Origin: Tipula vernalis
Lineage: Eukaryota > Arthropoda > Insecta > Diptera > Tipulidae
NCBI GenBank assembly: GCA_958295665.1
Contig: OY282560.1
Location: forward strand, 193,070,061 to 193,134,060
DNA length: 64,000 nucleotides
Direction of reading: 5' to 3'
The notes beneath the pieces are model-generated. The model searched no databases, was not told the DNA's origin, and saw only the letters and a program-made list of their open reading frames with translations. How positions within the stretch are numbered: the first letter of the stretch is position 1; each line of letters starts with the position of its first letter. Positions 21,391 through 33,800 of the stretch are shown piece by piece. Position numbers and translations under genes: made by a program.

Positions 21391-24300
21391 AATTTACTTA
21401 TAGCAAATAAAGATAGCCAAAACAAATGTTTGATCCAACGAAAATATCAATTGGTTTGATTTGTTGAGAGTATTTAATGCCATTCTTTTCAAAGAGTTAA
21501 AACAAACGCAAGATTAAATTTAGAACGTAAGTAGAGTGAATTTTAATCATCCTCTTTCATTTCCACCAATCACATGCTTATTCGCTTCTAAATATATGCA
21601 ATTTGTACCTGAGATCACAATTAATCATCCAAACACACATCACCAACATATTTTTGTATATCTACATATAAATTATACACATCATAGTGATCACACACAT
21701 ATTATAAGAATACCGGAAATCATAAATGCAAGCTAACGATCATTTCCATTCATTTTCTCCTACTCGCATTTTGACAGCATTCGAACAAAAACAAAAAATA
21801 CAAACACTTGAAATAAATTTAAACCGATTTATTATTATTATACTGCGCGTACACAAATAAATATTATTAATAATATTTCTTTTGGCTAAGACAAAATCTT
21901 GGCACTTGTTTAATACACAAAAGTACCAACAACAAATAATTATCTTCTCGTATGATTTCAATGTTTTTTTTTTTTCGTTACGCATAACGCAAGACATGTT
22001 AAATATTTTACAAATATATTAAATTTCTAAAAGGATTTGTTTATTATTATTAATTAATTAGATTTCATCAAATACATTAACCCAAATCGTTGAATGTTTT
22101 GTTAAAAAATACAGAATTGTTGTAGTAGAAGCATGATCGCGCGAAATTATTTTGAGTTGTAGACTAATTGTACAAAAAACTGCTGTTTCTCGTGGTCGTC
22201 GTCGTTTGTATAATGTGGTACGGTATAATTGCGATCACAACATTTTGTTTATTATGATTTGGATTTATTTAAATGAAATGTAAATTAATGAGTTTATATC
22301 AAAATATATTTTTGTTCTTGTTAAAATTTGATTGTTACACATAAATATAAAATTATTTGTATAACAATTCAATTTTGGGTTTAACCTTTATGTGTTTAGA
22401 TCAATTAATAAAATACGTACGACAGGTGTTACTATGAAGAATGACGTGCGGCGCGTATTTTTTTAAGTCAAACAATCAAAATAAAATTTTTTTGATTGCA
22501 ATAATACTTAAAATGACAGGAATCACCTTTAGCAATAATCATTTTTGATGAAATTTTATTTTCTTCTTTATTCATGGTGATCAGATCAGTTATATACAGT
22601 TGATGATGTGTGCCATCAACCTCATGCATATTTCTTAACGGACATGTTAAAAAAACAAAAAAATTAACTGTATTTATAGCGTTGTCGAAATGTAAACACG
22701 CCACAGGAGATTTGGAAAAAAAAAATATTTAAGTACAAAGTAATTGGTGCCATTCCGGATATGTATGTGAGCTCATCTTTTTTTTTTCTTGCAAAATAAT
22801 TATTAATTATGGCAATTTATAGAAAACCATAGAACGATTAACATTCCGTATGTATAGGTATGTACATATGTCTGTAAAAATTATATAAAATTCTGTTGAA
22901 ATAAGCATTCACGTTATCCTTTGGGCACTCTTCAATTATATTGTTTTGTATATACTTATTTAACCGACATTGACATTTTGCATAATCGGTTATACATTTA
23001 TAAAATCTTAAGATGGGTACAAACAACAACAACAATAAAACGAAATCAATTATAATTTGAAAGTCACCATAGAATTCACATATAGGCAATGACTAATTGA
23101 AATTCATTATAATTTGATTACTGTTTGGACAATCAAAAGTCATTTATAAAACGGATTAAATATTGTATTATGTTTGGTTAAATAAATAAATTGAAATGTC
23201 AAATGAAGATCTTATATACAGATAGTGTCTGTGTCGTTTACGTTTAGGTGAGTCAAGTGAGTCTTACTCGTTTCATGATAGGTATAGATTGGTTTATGTA
23301 GTATTAAACATGCAACCAAATTCAAATTATGCACCTCAATACATTTTCTATTTTTATCACGCATATTTTGTAGAAAAGAAATCGCTTCACATGTGCCAAT
23401 CCCACAACAAAATTTATATATTTTTTTTTTTTTTATGTATGTTTATGTTCATGTTGGTTGCTTTAAAATTGCGGTTGCCAAACAACATTATGCAACAAAT
23501 CAATTAATAAAAACCCAATCCAATTAAATATGTATGCAAAAAAAAATACGATAAATCAGAATTGATATATCTACAATAACTATGCTTGTACATACTGCAT
23601 TTAAAGCTTACAAAAATTGCATACTGAAAATATGGAAAAAATAATAAATTTTAAAATCACTTAAACCAATTTTCCATGCATCAACAAATCTAAAACCAAA
23701 ATCAAAAATGAAATTCTTTCACGAAATAAAAAAATAACAAAAAAAAAAAAAAAATTTGAAATAAAAGATATTTGTGTTAAAATTACAAAATATTACATTT
23801 TACTATTATGTACCTATATGATTAAAATTTACAAAATCGAAAACCCACCTAAAGTATATATTTTTCCTATAATTTTGTATTTTTTTGCGGGCGACCACAT
23901 GCGGTTCCATATTTGTCGAAAAAACAAAACAAAAAAAAAATTATTACGTCATGCACATACATATGAGTTTATGTTGTATTCTATAATTTTCTATTTACAT
24001 ACATACATATCTCTAAAATGCATTTTTATTAGTACAGTTTTGTGTACAATTTACTTTTGTATAACAAGTATTACATAAGATAAAAACAAACCAATTATTT
24101 TTATTTTGTCTTAGCCAAACCTAAACCCATCAGAAATTATAAATCTGAAATAATTTTTTTTATCGTTTTCTAAGTGGGAGAGAATTGAAAATTTATAATT
24201 TTCGTTGAAAATAATTTAATTTAGTAATTTAATTTGGTTGGGCAATATTGTGTTTACTGCCTTCAATAAATTGTCTTAACCGTATCAGTGCAAAATTTAA

Positions 24301-24562
24301 GTTTTGTTGATTTGTATTATGAAAATCCATGTCAAATTTACAAAATTATTTGATTCATTACAATATTGAGTCCGAATGCTGAGAAATTGGACTCTAAAAT
24401 TTGTCAAAGGTCATGTAAACGTTCAAATTAAAATCGCTTTCAGTGAACGTGTCACACAACTTCGCTTAATGCATGTGTCAAAAAATCACGATATTTTACG
24501 TCAAACTCAAATTTTACGTCAAACCTGACCGAACAGCCAAAAATAAAAAATTTGGTTTTATA
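21391..24562. other. AT-rich non-coding stretch, nothing recognised
   Basis: About 3.2 kb with only short, low-complexity open frames. GTATGTACATATG-like strings (around 22855-22870) are common in fly intergenic DNA. I found no splice-like gene structure, terminal repeats or RNA gene. It may be old single-copy DNA between the two transposon nests. Confidence 0.6.
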
Positions 24563-25045
24563 TTGGGTGTGTGAATATGACTCCGCCCTTTTTTGTTAAA
24601 ATAAAACACATTTACTTGTTTAGAAAATGAAAGAATTATTTATTGAAAGTATGCTCCATTTGCAGTTACAACTTTCCCCTATTTTTCAGGTAGTTTACGG
24701 ATTCCCTCTCTGAAAAAATCTTGGTCTTTGGAGGCGATCCAATCATTAGGCCAATTTTCGATCTCTGCGCGAGAACTGAACCGCTGTTCAGAAAGAGCCG
24801 ACTGCATCGACCGGAATAAGTAGTAAACTGCAGGAGCTATGCCTGGTGAATACGGCGGGTGGGGTAGAACTTCCCAGTCCTGTCCGTGTAAAAAATTTTT
24901 CACAACGTTTGCAACATGTGTTTTTGCATTGTCATGCTGAAAAATTAATTTGTTGTGTCTATTAACCCATTCTGGTCGTTTTTCCTCTATAGCTAGCTTC
25001 AAACGTATTAACGTAAAGGCTACAACTATTGACACTCTCAATTTT
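24563..25045 (-). mobile_element. 5'-truncated mariner transposon with 3' terminal repeat
   Basis: The minus-strand frame 24679-25041 is the C-terminal third of a mariner transposase: FQHDNAKTHVANVV keeps the second catalytic Asp (HDN), followed by WEVLPHPPYSPGIAPAVYYL and LFRSM. The family has SPDLAPSDYHLF here, so the third catalytic Asp is lost (DLAPSD is now GIAPAV). The end reads REGIRKLPEK, and the expected GKVV-like tail follows after a stop. A likely 3' inverted terminal repeat starts at 24563 (TTGGGTGTGTGAATATG) next to a TA (24561-24562). The other end is missing near 25045. Confidence 0.8.
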
Positions 25046-25171
25046 TGATTCAGTAATTGACACCATCGCGCTATTTAGCGTTTTTCTTACGATTGGTACC
25101 TTAATACTTATTAATGATGAGATTAATCTAATATTTCACTGTTTCTCTTTCTCTTTTATAATAATTTTGTC

Positions 25172-25176
25172 GTTAG
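25172..25176. repeat. 5-bp target duplication GTTAG of the copia-like element, left copy
   Basis: Matches GTTAG at 61053-61057, directly outside the other LTR 36 kb away. Confidence 0.85.
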
Positions 25177-25387
25177 TATTGTAATTTGGCTATTTTACGC
25201 AGAAATAATTATAACAATAAAGAAAAAGTCAGAACGTTTTATATTATACTGAAACTCTCTTTTATTATCGATGTTTACTGTTTGAGAAAAGGTTATGAAG
25301 TGAAGTAGAGACTTTGACATATTATAAAACTGTAACTTGACAGTATGACAAGTGTTGCCAAGTTTGGTTACAATGTGAATTTCAATA
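25177..25387 (-). repeat. 3' LTR of the copia-like element (211 bp)
   Basis: Aligns along its whole length with 60828-61052. By eye there are four substitutions, all in the left half, plus one 14-bp insertion present only in the other LTR. Confidence 0.92.
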
Positions 25388-25497
25388 ATTTCACTCATGG
25401 TTACAAAACAAAAAAAAAACTACGTTAAACATTTGTCATAGCAAAAATAAAACTGAAATTACTAAGAGAAAATGTTGTGGCAAAACAAAAAATTACT

Positions 25498-25638
25498 TTA
25501 ACTATTGCAAAAACTGAAATTTACGTTAAACTTTTTCTGATCTAAAATGATTAAATTCATTAAGTTGCACAAATACTTATGATGACTCTTATTCAATGCT
25601 TTCGTCAGTATATCAGCAACTTGTTCCGTTGTGCTAAT
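25498..25638 (-). pseudogene. Copia pol, C-terminal end of RNase H region
   Basis: The minus strand reads ISTTEQVADILTKALNKSHH and on to a TAA at 25498. STTEQVADILTKAL is the highly conserved end of copia-type polyproteins. The first eight codons (25615-25638) are also present at 29630-29653 as the target duplication of the retroposon inserted between the two copies. Confidence 0.88.
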
Positions 25639-28600
25639 TGATTGATTGATTGATTGTGAGTGTACGGCCAAGCATTATAGCAAGTCTCCCGGACTCCCGG
25701 GCACACACCGTACACCCGTTTACACATAACAAAACCGAAGGATAGGATAGGATTATTAGTTGGGACAGACTCGACCCGGTTACAGACACCAATGCGATCG
25801 ATAGTTAGTAAATAGACGGCACAAAAGACAACACAATCTAACTAAATTTTTAGATGATCATTTCTCTGGAATCCAGGGCCGGATACTCAGGACTCCCTAA
25901 ACCTAAATTAAAAATTATTAATGTTGTAATTTTCCCCTGTTCGCCTTTCATTAATTTACCTGATAAAATAATTAAGAAAATCTAAAATTACTAAGTTAAA
26001 ATTATAATTATAATTACAATTACAGTAGAACTCGCTTATAGCGAACACTCAAGGGACACAATTTTGTTCACTATAGCCGGGTGTTCATTTTAATCAAATA
26101 TTCGTTTACGTTTATAAACGTAGTTCTTTGTTTGTAGTGTATAAGAAAAAATAAGTGTTTGTGCAAATTCAAGGCACACAACTATATGACAAAACTATAT
26201 GATCATTATAAGCTTTTGTTCGTTATATACATGGTTTGATATAAACGGATTCTACTGTATTATAAAAATCATCATTATAACAAAATAAAGATACATTTAA
26301 ATAAAATAAAGTTGAAATTAAACTTTCATGATTTATTATGAGTGTACGACCAAGCGTCATAGCAGGATCTTCCAAACTCCCGGGCCCATGCCGTATATCC
26401 GTACACATATAACAAAACCGAAGGATTGGATAGGATTATTAGTTGGGACAGACTCGACCCGGTTACAGACACCAATGCGATAGATAGTTAGTAAATTATT
26501 AGTACAATATATAATAAATAGGTTAGCACAAGACAGCACAATCTAACTACATTATTAGATGATTATTTCTCTGGAATCCAGGGCCGGATACTCAGGACTC
26601 CCTAAATCCTAAATCTAAAACAGGGCTTAAAAAGTATTAATTACTAATGTTGTAATTTCATCCTTGTCCGTCTTTCATTAATTTACCTGATAAAATATTT
26701 AATAAAACTTTAAAATAACAGCGCTTATTTCCTTATTAATGGTCCTTTATATCCAATTAAAAATTATTACTTACTGCAACAAGAATTAACATAAACATTA
26801 AACCGTTTAAACATAAAATTTTACTTAAAACTAATCAGAAATTTCCTACCGATTAAGAAAAGAAAATATATAATTATGAATTCAATTATTTTATAAAATT
26901 TATATAAAATGATTAACATGATAATATTACAGCACCACAATACATAGATTTATTAATAATTCAATAAATCAATTAGGTACTATAAGTATATTAAGAATCA
27001 ACAAATAAAATTAACATACAAATTCTCAGACGACTCTGAAAACTAAATTTAATTAATAAACATCATAATAACAAATTTTATTACTTAAATAAATAATTAT
27101 TATAACAGGATCTTCAGTATTCCCGAGCACACCTCGTACACCCATTTATCCATCCCCAGCCGAAGGATAAGAATAAATTGTTAGTAATTATATAGTAAAA
27201 ATAGTTAGCACAGGACAACACAATTTCTAAACTACAGCTTATTCACTACTTGTTAATCCTGGAGGATTGATTCAAACTAAAATTTAAATTTGAAATTCGG
27301 GATTAATTTTGATCCCTATAAAAATGATTAATTCTAGAACTATGATTATTCTGAAAATTGGATCATTTATTAGTAAATTAAAAAAAGAGATCCCTTTAAG
27401 TATTTTAAAACTAAATTAATTAAAATATATTAATGGACAAAACAGAATATATGACACATTACAAAAAATTAACATTTTATTGATTGAGAGTGTACGGCCA
27501 AGCATTATAGCAGGATCTCCCGAACTCCCGGGCACACACAGTACACCAATATACATATAACAAAACCGAAGGGTAGGATAGGATTATTAGTTGGGCCAGA
27601 CACGACCCGGTTACAGAGACCAAAGTGATCGATAGTTAGTAAATTATTAGTACAATATATAATAAATAGATTAGCACAAGACAGCACAATCTAACTATAT
27701 TATTAGATTATCATTTCTCTGAAATCCAGGGCCGGATACTCAAGACTCCCTAAATTTAAATCGGGACTTAAAATTATTAATGTTGTAATTTCCCCTGTCC
27801 GCCGTCATTAACTTACCTGATAAAATATTTAAGAAAAATTTAAAATTACTAAGCTAAGATTACAAAAACCGCGCTTATTTCATTTTTCATGGTCCTTCTA
27901 TATCTAATTAATTAATTATTACATACTGCAACATGAATTAAAATGAACGTTAACAACTATTTTAAACATAAAATTTTACTTAAAACTAATCAGAAATTTC
28001 CTACCGATCAAGAAAAAGAGACTAAATAATTAAAAATTCAATTATTTTATAAAATGTATAATAAATAATTTAAAAATGATAATGTTACAGCACCACAACA
28101 GCCTAAAATCATCAATAATTCAGTTAGTACTATAAGTAGTATATCAAGAATCAACAAATAAAATCAATATATAATTTCCCAGGCAATTCTGAAAACTAAT
28201 TTTAATTAATAAATCACCATAATATTAAAGCTAATTCTGAATTTCAGGATTAATTTAATCTCCATATGAAAGATTGATTCTGGAACTATGTTATATTCTG
28301 AAAATTAAATTATTTATTAGCAAATTTAAGAAGAGAAACCTTTAAATATTTTTAATATAAATTAATTATTATATATTAATGAGCAAAACACAATATGTAT
28401 ATTACATAGAAGAATTACAAAAATTAACATTTTATGAAATTGCCTATGTAAACTCGCCCACTTCTAAGCTAAAATTCCAAAAGAATGTTTAAAAATTTTA
28501 AATTGTTAAGTTATAATTTAAATTCACAGCACTTGTTCCATTAGTTACCATTCTCCTGTAAATAGTTAATTATTTGTTGACCTACTGCAACTAGATTTAA

Positions 28601-29629
28601 AAATAAAAGTTGAAAATTTATATTTAACCAAACTATTAAATTTAAATTAATCGGCAATTTCCTACAAATCTAGAAAAAGGAAATTAATAATGTAGAAATT
28701 AATTATTTATTTATAAAAGTATATAATATAATTTAAACATTGATCATAATACTACGCAAAAAAGTCTAGAATATCAATAATTTAGTTAAGTACTACATGT
28801 ACCTATATATGATATTTACTAATAAAACACAATTAGAGTTTCCCAGGTATCCCTGAAAATTAAATTGCTTTACTACATAATTGATAGAAATTAACTTATA
28901 TAAATTAGTTAGTGATAAATAAAATAAAATAGATAACACAAGAACAATACATTTTCTACGCTACATAACTGCTGCTTGAAGTTTCTGGATGTTGAGCGAG
29001 AATTCACCAATATTTCTGTAGCTTGGAGACGATCTAACAATTATATATAATTATATATACTTAATATCAACTGGACCATCAGACAAAAATACCCGAACAA
29101 ACTATGACACTTTGATATAATTAAATTAAATTAAACTGACAAAAAGTATTAAAATATTTTCATCAATACCTCAAATAATTTTGCAATGCACTGTAGTTTA
29201 CAATATCATATAAAAGGGAATTTCCCTTATCCTAGATAACGTATGATGCTATTCATTTAATTAGTATAATATTTCAATCTATATACATAAATATTTAACG
29301 AAATAGCAACATTAATATAAATTACAATTAAATACCAATAAAGTGATTGATTTTAGCAGAAGATAATTTTTGATAATTGCAACGACAAGAAACTTATCAA
29401 AATAAATCCCTACAATATGTAATATCAAAGCATCAGTTTCACAAAAAGAAATTTATTGAAACCAAATCAACACAAATAAGCAACGTTGTAAACGCCCACG
29501 ACTTTAACTAAGTCGACTGAGCGGTAATTTGCACGAGTAGCAAAATCAGCTACCCCAAAATCAGCTCCAATGATTAATCCCGGATGTCATCCAAATATTT
29601 ATGTCTGATAGTGTGCATATTCAAATGAT
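25639..29629 (-). mobile_element. Non-coding 4.0-kb retroposon of diverged tandem units, inserted in copia pol
   Basis: It is flanked by a perfect 24-bp direct repeat (25615-25638 and 29630-29653, AGCAACTTG...GTGCTAAT), far too long for an LTR or DNA element but usual for LINE-type retroposition. The left edge is a (TGAT)n run, a simple-sequence tail if read on the minus strand. Inside are about three to four diverged units of roughly 0.7-1.15 kb, starting near 25655, 26339, 27485 and, weakly, 28440. The clearest share GAGTGTACGGCCAAGC, CTCCCGGGCACAC and GACCCGGTTACAGA. No open frame of note is present. It also hosts a pogo-type MITE. Confidence 0.7.
26023..26257. mobile_element. pogo-type MITE (235 bp)
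   Basis: The left end CAGTAGAACTCGCTTATA and the right end, read inward on the minus strand, CAGTAGAATCCGTTTATA form imperfect terminal inverted repeats. TA dinucleotides flank both ends (26021-26022 and 26258-26259). CAGTA-type ends with a TA duplication are characteristic of pogo-like Tc1/mariner transposons. No coding capacity. Confidence 0.82.
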
Positions 29630-30796
29630 AGCAACTTGTTCCGTTGTGCTAATGTGTATTAATTCGAAACATCCTTCTTCGTATTTTTCTCTGATGTAAT
29701 GGTATTGCACATCAATATGCTTCGTTCGCTTGTGGAAGACAGGATTTTTCGTCAACTTGATCGAGCTCATATTGTCAACGTAGAATTTTGCTTTCAATGT
29801 TTGATTCATCGTAAGTTCAGCCAGCAGTCCTTTTAGCCAAACGAGCTCCTTGGTTGCTTGGCATGCTGCCACGTATTCGAATTCTGTTGAAGACAATGTC
29901 GTTCAATCTTGTCTCATTGACGCCCAACTAATAACACCTGAACCAATGTGGAAAACGTAACCACTTGTCGACTTCCTTGTTTCTGTGTCTCCAGCATGGT
30001 CTGCATCACTATAGCCAACGAAATCAAATTCAACGTTATTTTCATAAAGGATACCTGTATTTAATGTGCCCCTTATGTACTTCATGATGCGCTTAACTGC
30101 CTCAATATGTGCCGTACTTGGATGATCCAAATACTGATTTACGACACCAACAGCGTAGCTTATATATGGTCTTGTTCCGATGGTCAAGTACATTAAACTT
30201 CCGACAGCCTGTCGATACGGATAGTTTTTGTAATGCTCATCATTCACAAAATCACCAAAATTTTGATTGCAGTCCATTGGTGCTGACACAGGATTGCATT
30301 CCATCATATTGAAACGATTTAGCACTTTCTTTGCGTATGCCTCTTGATGTATGCGAATTGACCCATCAGATGACCGTTCAATTTGAAGACCAAGAAAATA
30401 TTTCGCTTCGGATACTTTTATCTCGAAATGTTTCTGTAGGTAGGCGATGATTTCACCAATTTCATTTGAATTGTTCGTCGCTATCAAGCCATCATCAACG
30501 TAAATGGCAATAACTGTCATTGTGTCCTCCTTTTGACGAACAAAAACGCACGCATCGTATGCACTTTGTTTGAAATCGAACTTACGAATGAACGATGTAA
30601 ATTTCTGGTTCCAGCATCGTGATGCCTGTTTTAGTCCATACAAGCTTTTTTTCAACTTGCAAACGCGTTCACTGCCGTCCTCATAACCGACAGGTTGTTT
30701 CTGGACTCACTGGACTAAACGTATCCTCATAGTCTACACCGTACTGTTGTGTAAAACCACTAACCACCAAACGCGCTTTGTATCGTTCAATTGTGC
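29630..30796 (-). pseudogene. Copia pol, reverse transcriptase and RNase H
   Basis: The minus strand reads from the fold-back junction [20 protein letters not shown] and YEDTFSP, then after a deletion VCKLKKSLYGLKQASRCWN, IAIYVDDGLIATNN (catalytic YVDD intact), GYSDADHAGD with TRKSTSGYVFH (RNase H), ISWASMRQD followed by TGA, and EYVAACQATKELVWLKGLL with VDNMSSIKL. Between FSPV and QPVGYEDG the family normally has about 40-60 residues including the first catalytic Asp of the RT; these are missing, so the enzyme is dead. The piece ends at the 24-bp duplication where the retroposon entered. Confidence 0.9.
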
Positions 30797-30805
30797 CATC
30801 TGGGT
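30797..30805. repeat. 9-bp target duplication CATCTGGGT, left copy
   Basis: Identical to 53735-53743. On the minus strand it is part of the copia codons for NPDG. Confidence 0.92.
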
Positions 30806-30893
30806 ACCCTGTTAAAGTAAGCCGAAAGTTTCCAGCCGAAAGTGAAAAGTCGATAATGCAGATTATGTTATTGACATTCCAGCCGAAAATAAA
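30806..30893 (+). repeat. Left terminal repeat of the giant fold-back
   Basis: Contains ACCCTGTTAAAG, GCCGAAAGTTTCCAGCCGAAA, AAGTCGATAATGCAGATTAT and a second CCAGCCGAAAA, then leads into the first monomer. It is nearly identical to 13266-13356. Confidence 0.9.
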
Positions 30894-33800
30894 TCAGCCT
30901 CTAGAGTGTTATGTCTGGAAAAAGATTTAATTGATGTGATTACTCAATAGCTATCGCAGGAAAAAAATTCAGTTCAAGTTTCCCGTGGGAAATCTTGGAA
31001 AATTCGATTTTCCAAAAATTATTAGAATATTTGTATAAAATCAGCCTTTAGAGTGTTATGTCTGGAGTTGAATTGCATTGATCTGGTTTATCAATAGCTA
31101 TCGCAGGAAAACAAATCAGTACAAGTTTCCCGTGGGAAATCTCGGAAAATTCAAAAAAGTTTCCAGCCGAAAGTAAGAAATGGATGAATAAAATCAGCCT
31201 CTAGAGTGTTATGTCTGGAGATGGATTCAATTGATGTGATTACTCAATAGCTATCGCAGGAAAAAAATTCAGTTCAAGTTTCCCGTGGGAATCTCGGAAA
31301 ATTCGATTTTCCAAAAATTATTAGAAAATTTGTATAAAATCAGCCTCTAGAGTGTTATATCTGGAGATGGATTCAATTGATGTGATTACTCAATAGCTAT
31401 CGCAGGAAAAAAATTCAGTTCAAGTTTCCCGTGGGAAATCTCGGAAAATTCGATTTTCCAAAAATTATTAGAAAATTTGTATAAAATCAGCCTCTAGAGT
31501 GTTATGTCTGGAGATGGATTCAATTGATGTGATTACTCAATAGCTATCGCAGGAAAAAAATTCAGTTCAAGTTTCCCGTGGGAAATCTCGGAAAATTCGA
31601 TTTTCCAAAAATTATTAGAAAATTTGTATAAAATCAGCCTTTAAAGTGTTATGTCTGGAGATGAATTGAATTGATGTGATTTATCAATAGCTATCGCAGA
31701 AAAAAAAATCACTACAAGTTTCCCGTGGGAAATCTCGGAAAATTCAAAAAAGTTTCCAGCCGAAAGTAAGAAATGGTAGAATAAAATCAGCCTCTAGAGT
31801 GTTATGTCTGGAGATGGATTGCATTGATGTGACTTGTCAATAGCTATCGCAGGAAAAAAATTGAGTTTAAGTTTCCCTTGGGAAATCTCGGAAAATTCGA
31901 TTTTCCAAAAATTATTAGAAAATTTGTATAAAATCAACCTCTAGAGTGTTATGTCTGGAGATGGATTCAATTGATGTGATTACTCAATAGCTATCGCAGG
32001 AAAAAAATTCAGTTCAAGTTTCCCGTGGGAAATCTCGGAAAATTCGATTTTCCAAAAATTATTAGAAAATTTGTATTAAATCAGCCTCTAGAGTGTTATG
32101 TCTGGAGATGGATTCAATTGATGTGATTACTCAATAGCTATCGCAGGAAAAAAATTCAGTTCAAGTTTCCCGTGGGAAATCTCGGAAAATTCGATTTTTC
32201 AAAAATTATTAGAAAATTTGTATAAAATCAGCCTCTAGAGTGTTATGTCTGGAGATGGATTCAATTGATGTGATTACTCAATAGCTATCGCAGGAAAAAA
32301 ATTCAGTTCAAGTTTCCTGTGGGAAATCTCGGAAAATTCGATTTTCCAAAAATTATTAGAAAATTTGTATAAAATCAGCCTTTAAAGTGTTATGTCTGGA
32401 GATGAATTGCATTGATGTGATTTATCAATAGCTATCGCAGAAAAAAAAATCAGTACAAGTTTCCCGTGGGAAATCTCGGAAAATTCAAAAAAGTTTCCAG
32501 CCGAAAGTAAGAAATGGATGAATAAAATCAGCCTCTAGAGTGTTATGTCTGGAGATGGATTGGATTGATGTGACTTGTCAATAGCTATCGCAGGAAAAAA
32601 ATTGAGTTCAAGTTTCCCTTGGGAAATCTCGGAAAATTCGATTTTCCAAAAATTATTAGAAAATTTGTATAAAATCAGCCTCTAGAGTGTTATGTCTGGA
32701 GATGGATTAAATTAATGTGATTACTCAATAGCTATCGCAGGAAAAAAATTCAGTTCAAGTTTCCCGTGGGAAATCTCGGAAAATTCGATTTTCCAAAAAT
32801 TATTAGAAAATTTGTATAAAATCAGCCTCTAGAGTGTTATGTCTGGAGATGGATTCAATTGATGTGATTACTCAATAGCTATCGCAGGAAAAAAAATCAG
32901 TACAAGTTTCCCGTGGGAAATCTCGGAAAATTCAAAAAAGTTTCCAGCCGAAAGTAAGAAATGGATGAATAAAATCAGCCTCTAGAGTGTTATGTCTGGA
33001 GATGGATTCAATTGAAGTGATTACTCAATAGTTATCGCAGGGAAAAAATTCAGTTCAAGTTTTTCGTGGGAAATCTCGGAAAATTCGATTTTCCAAAAAT
33101 TATTAGAAAATTTGTATAAAATCAGCCTCTAGAGTGTTATGTCTGGAGATGGATTCAATTGATGTGATTACTCAATAGCTATCGCAGAAAAAAAATTCAG
33201 TTCAAGTTTCCCGTGGGAAATCTCGGAAAATTCGATTTTCCAAAAATTATTAGAAAATTTGTATAAAATCAGCCTTTAAAGTGTTATGTCTGGAGATGAA
33301 TTGCATTGATGTGATTTATCAATAGCTATCGCAGAAAAAAAAATCAGTACAAGTTTCCCGTGGGAAATCTCGGAAAATTCAAAAAAGTTTCCAGCCGAAA
33401 GTAAGAAATGGATGAATAAAATCAGCCTCTTGAGTGTTATGTCTGGAGATGGATTGGATTGATGTGACTTGTCAATAGCTATCGCAGGAAAAAAATTGAG
33501 TTCAAGTTTCCCTTGGGAAATCTCGGAAAATTCGATTTTCCAAAAATTATTAGAAAATTTGTATAAAATCAGCCTCTAGAGTGTTATGTCTGGAGATGGA
33601 TTCAATTGATGTGATTACTCAATAGCTATCGCAGGAAAAAAATTCAGTTCAAGTTTCCCTTGGGAAATCTCGGAAAATTCGATTTTCCAAAAATTATTAG
33701 AAAATTTGTATAAAATCAGCCTCTAGAGTGTTATGTCTGGAGATGGATTCAATTGATGTGATTACTCAATAGCTATCGCAGGAAAAAAATTCAGTTCAAG

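Noticed and set aside
21391..24562. Host gene in the AT-rich middle
   Set aside because: The longest frames are under 90 codons, low in complexity and without splice-consistent neighbours or family motifs.
25639..29629. LTR retrotransposon or solo LTR for the 4-kb insert
   Set aside because: A 24-bp target duplication and a (TGAT)n edge do not fit LTR integration (4-6 bp), and no matching long terminal repeats bound it.
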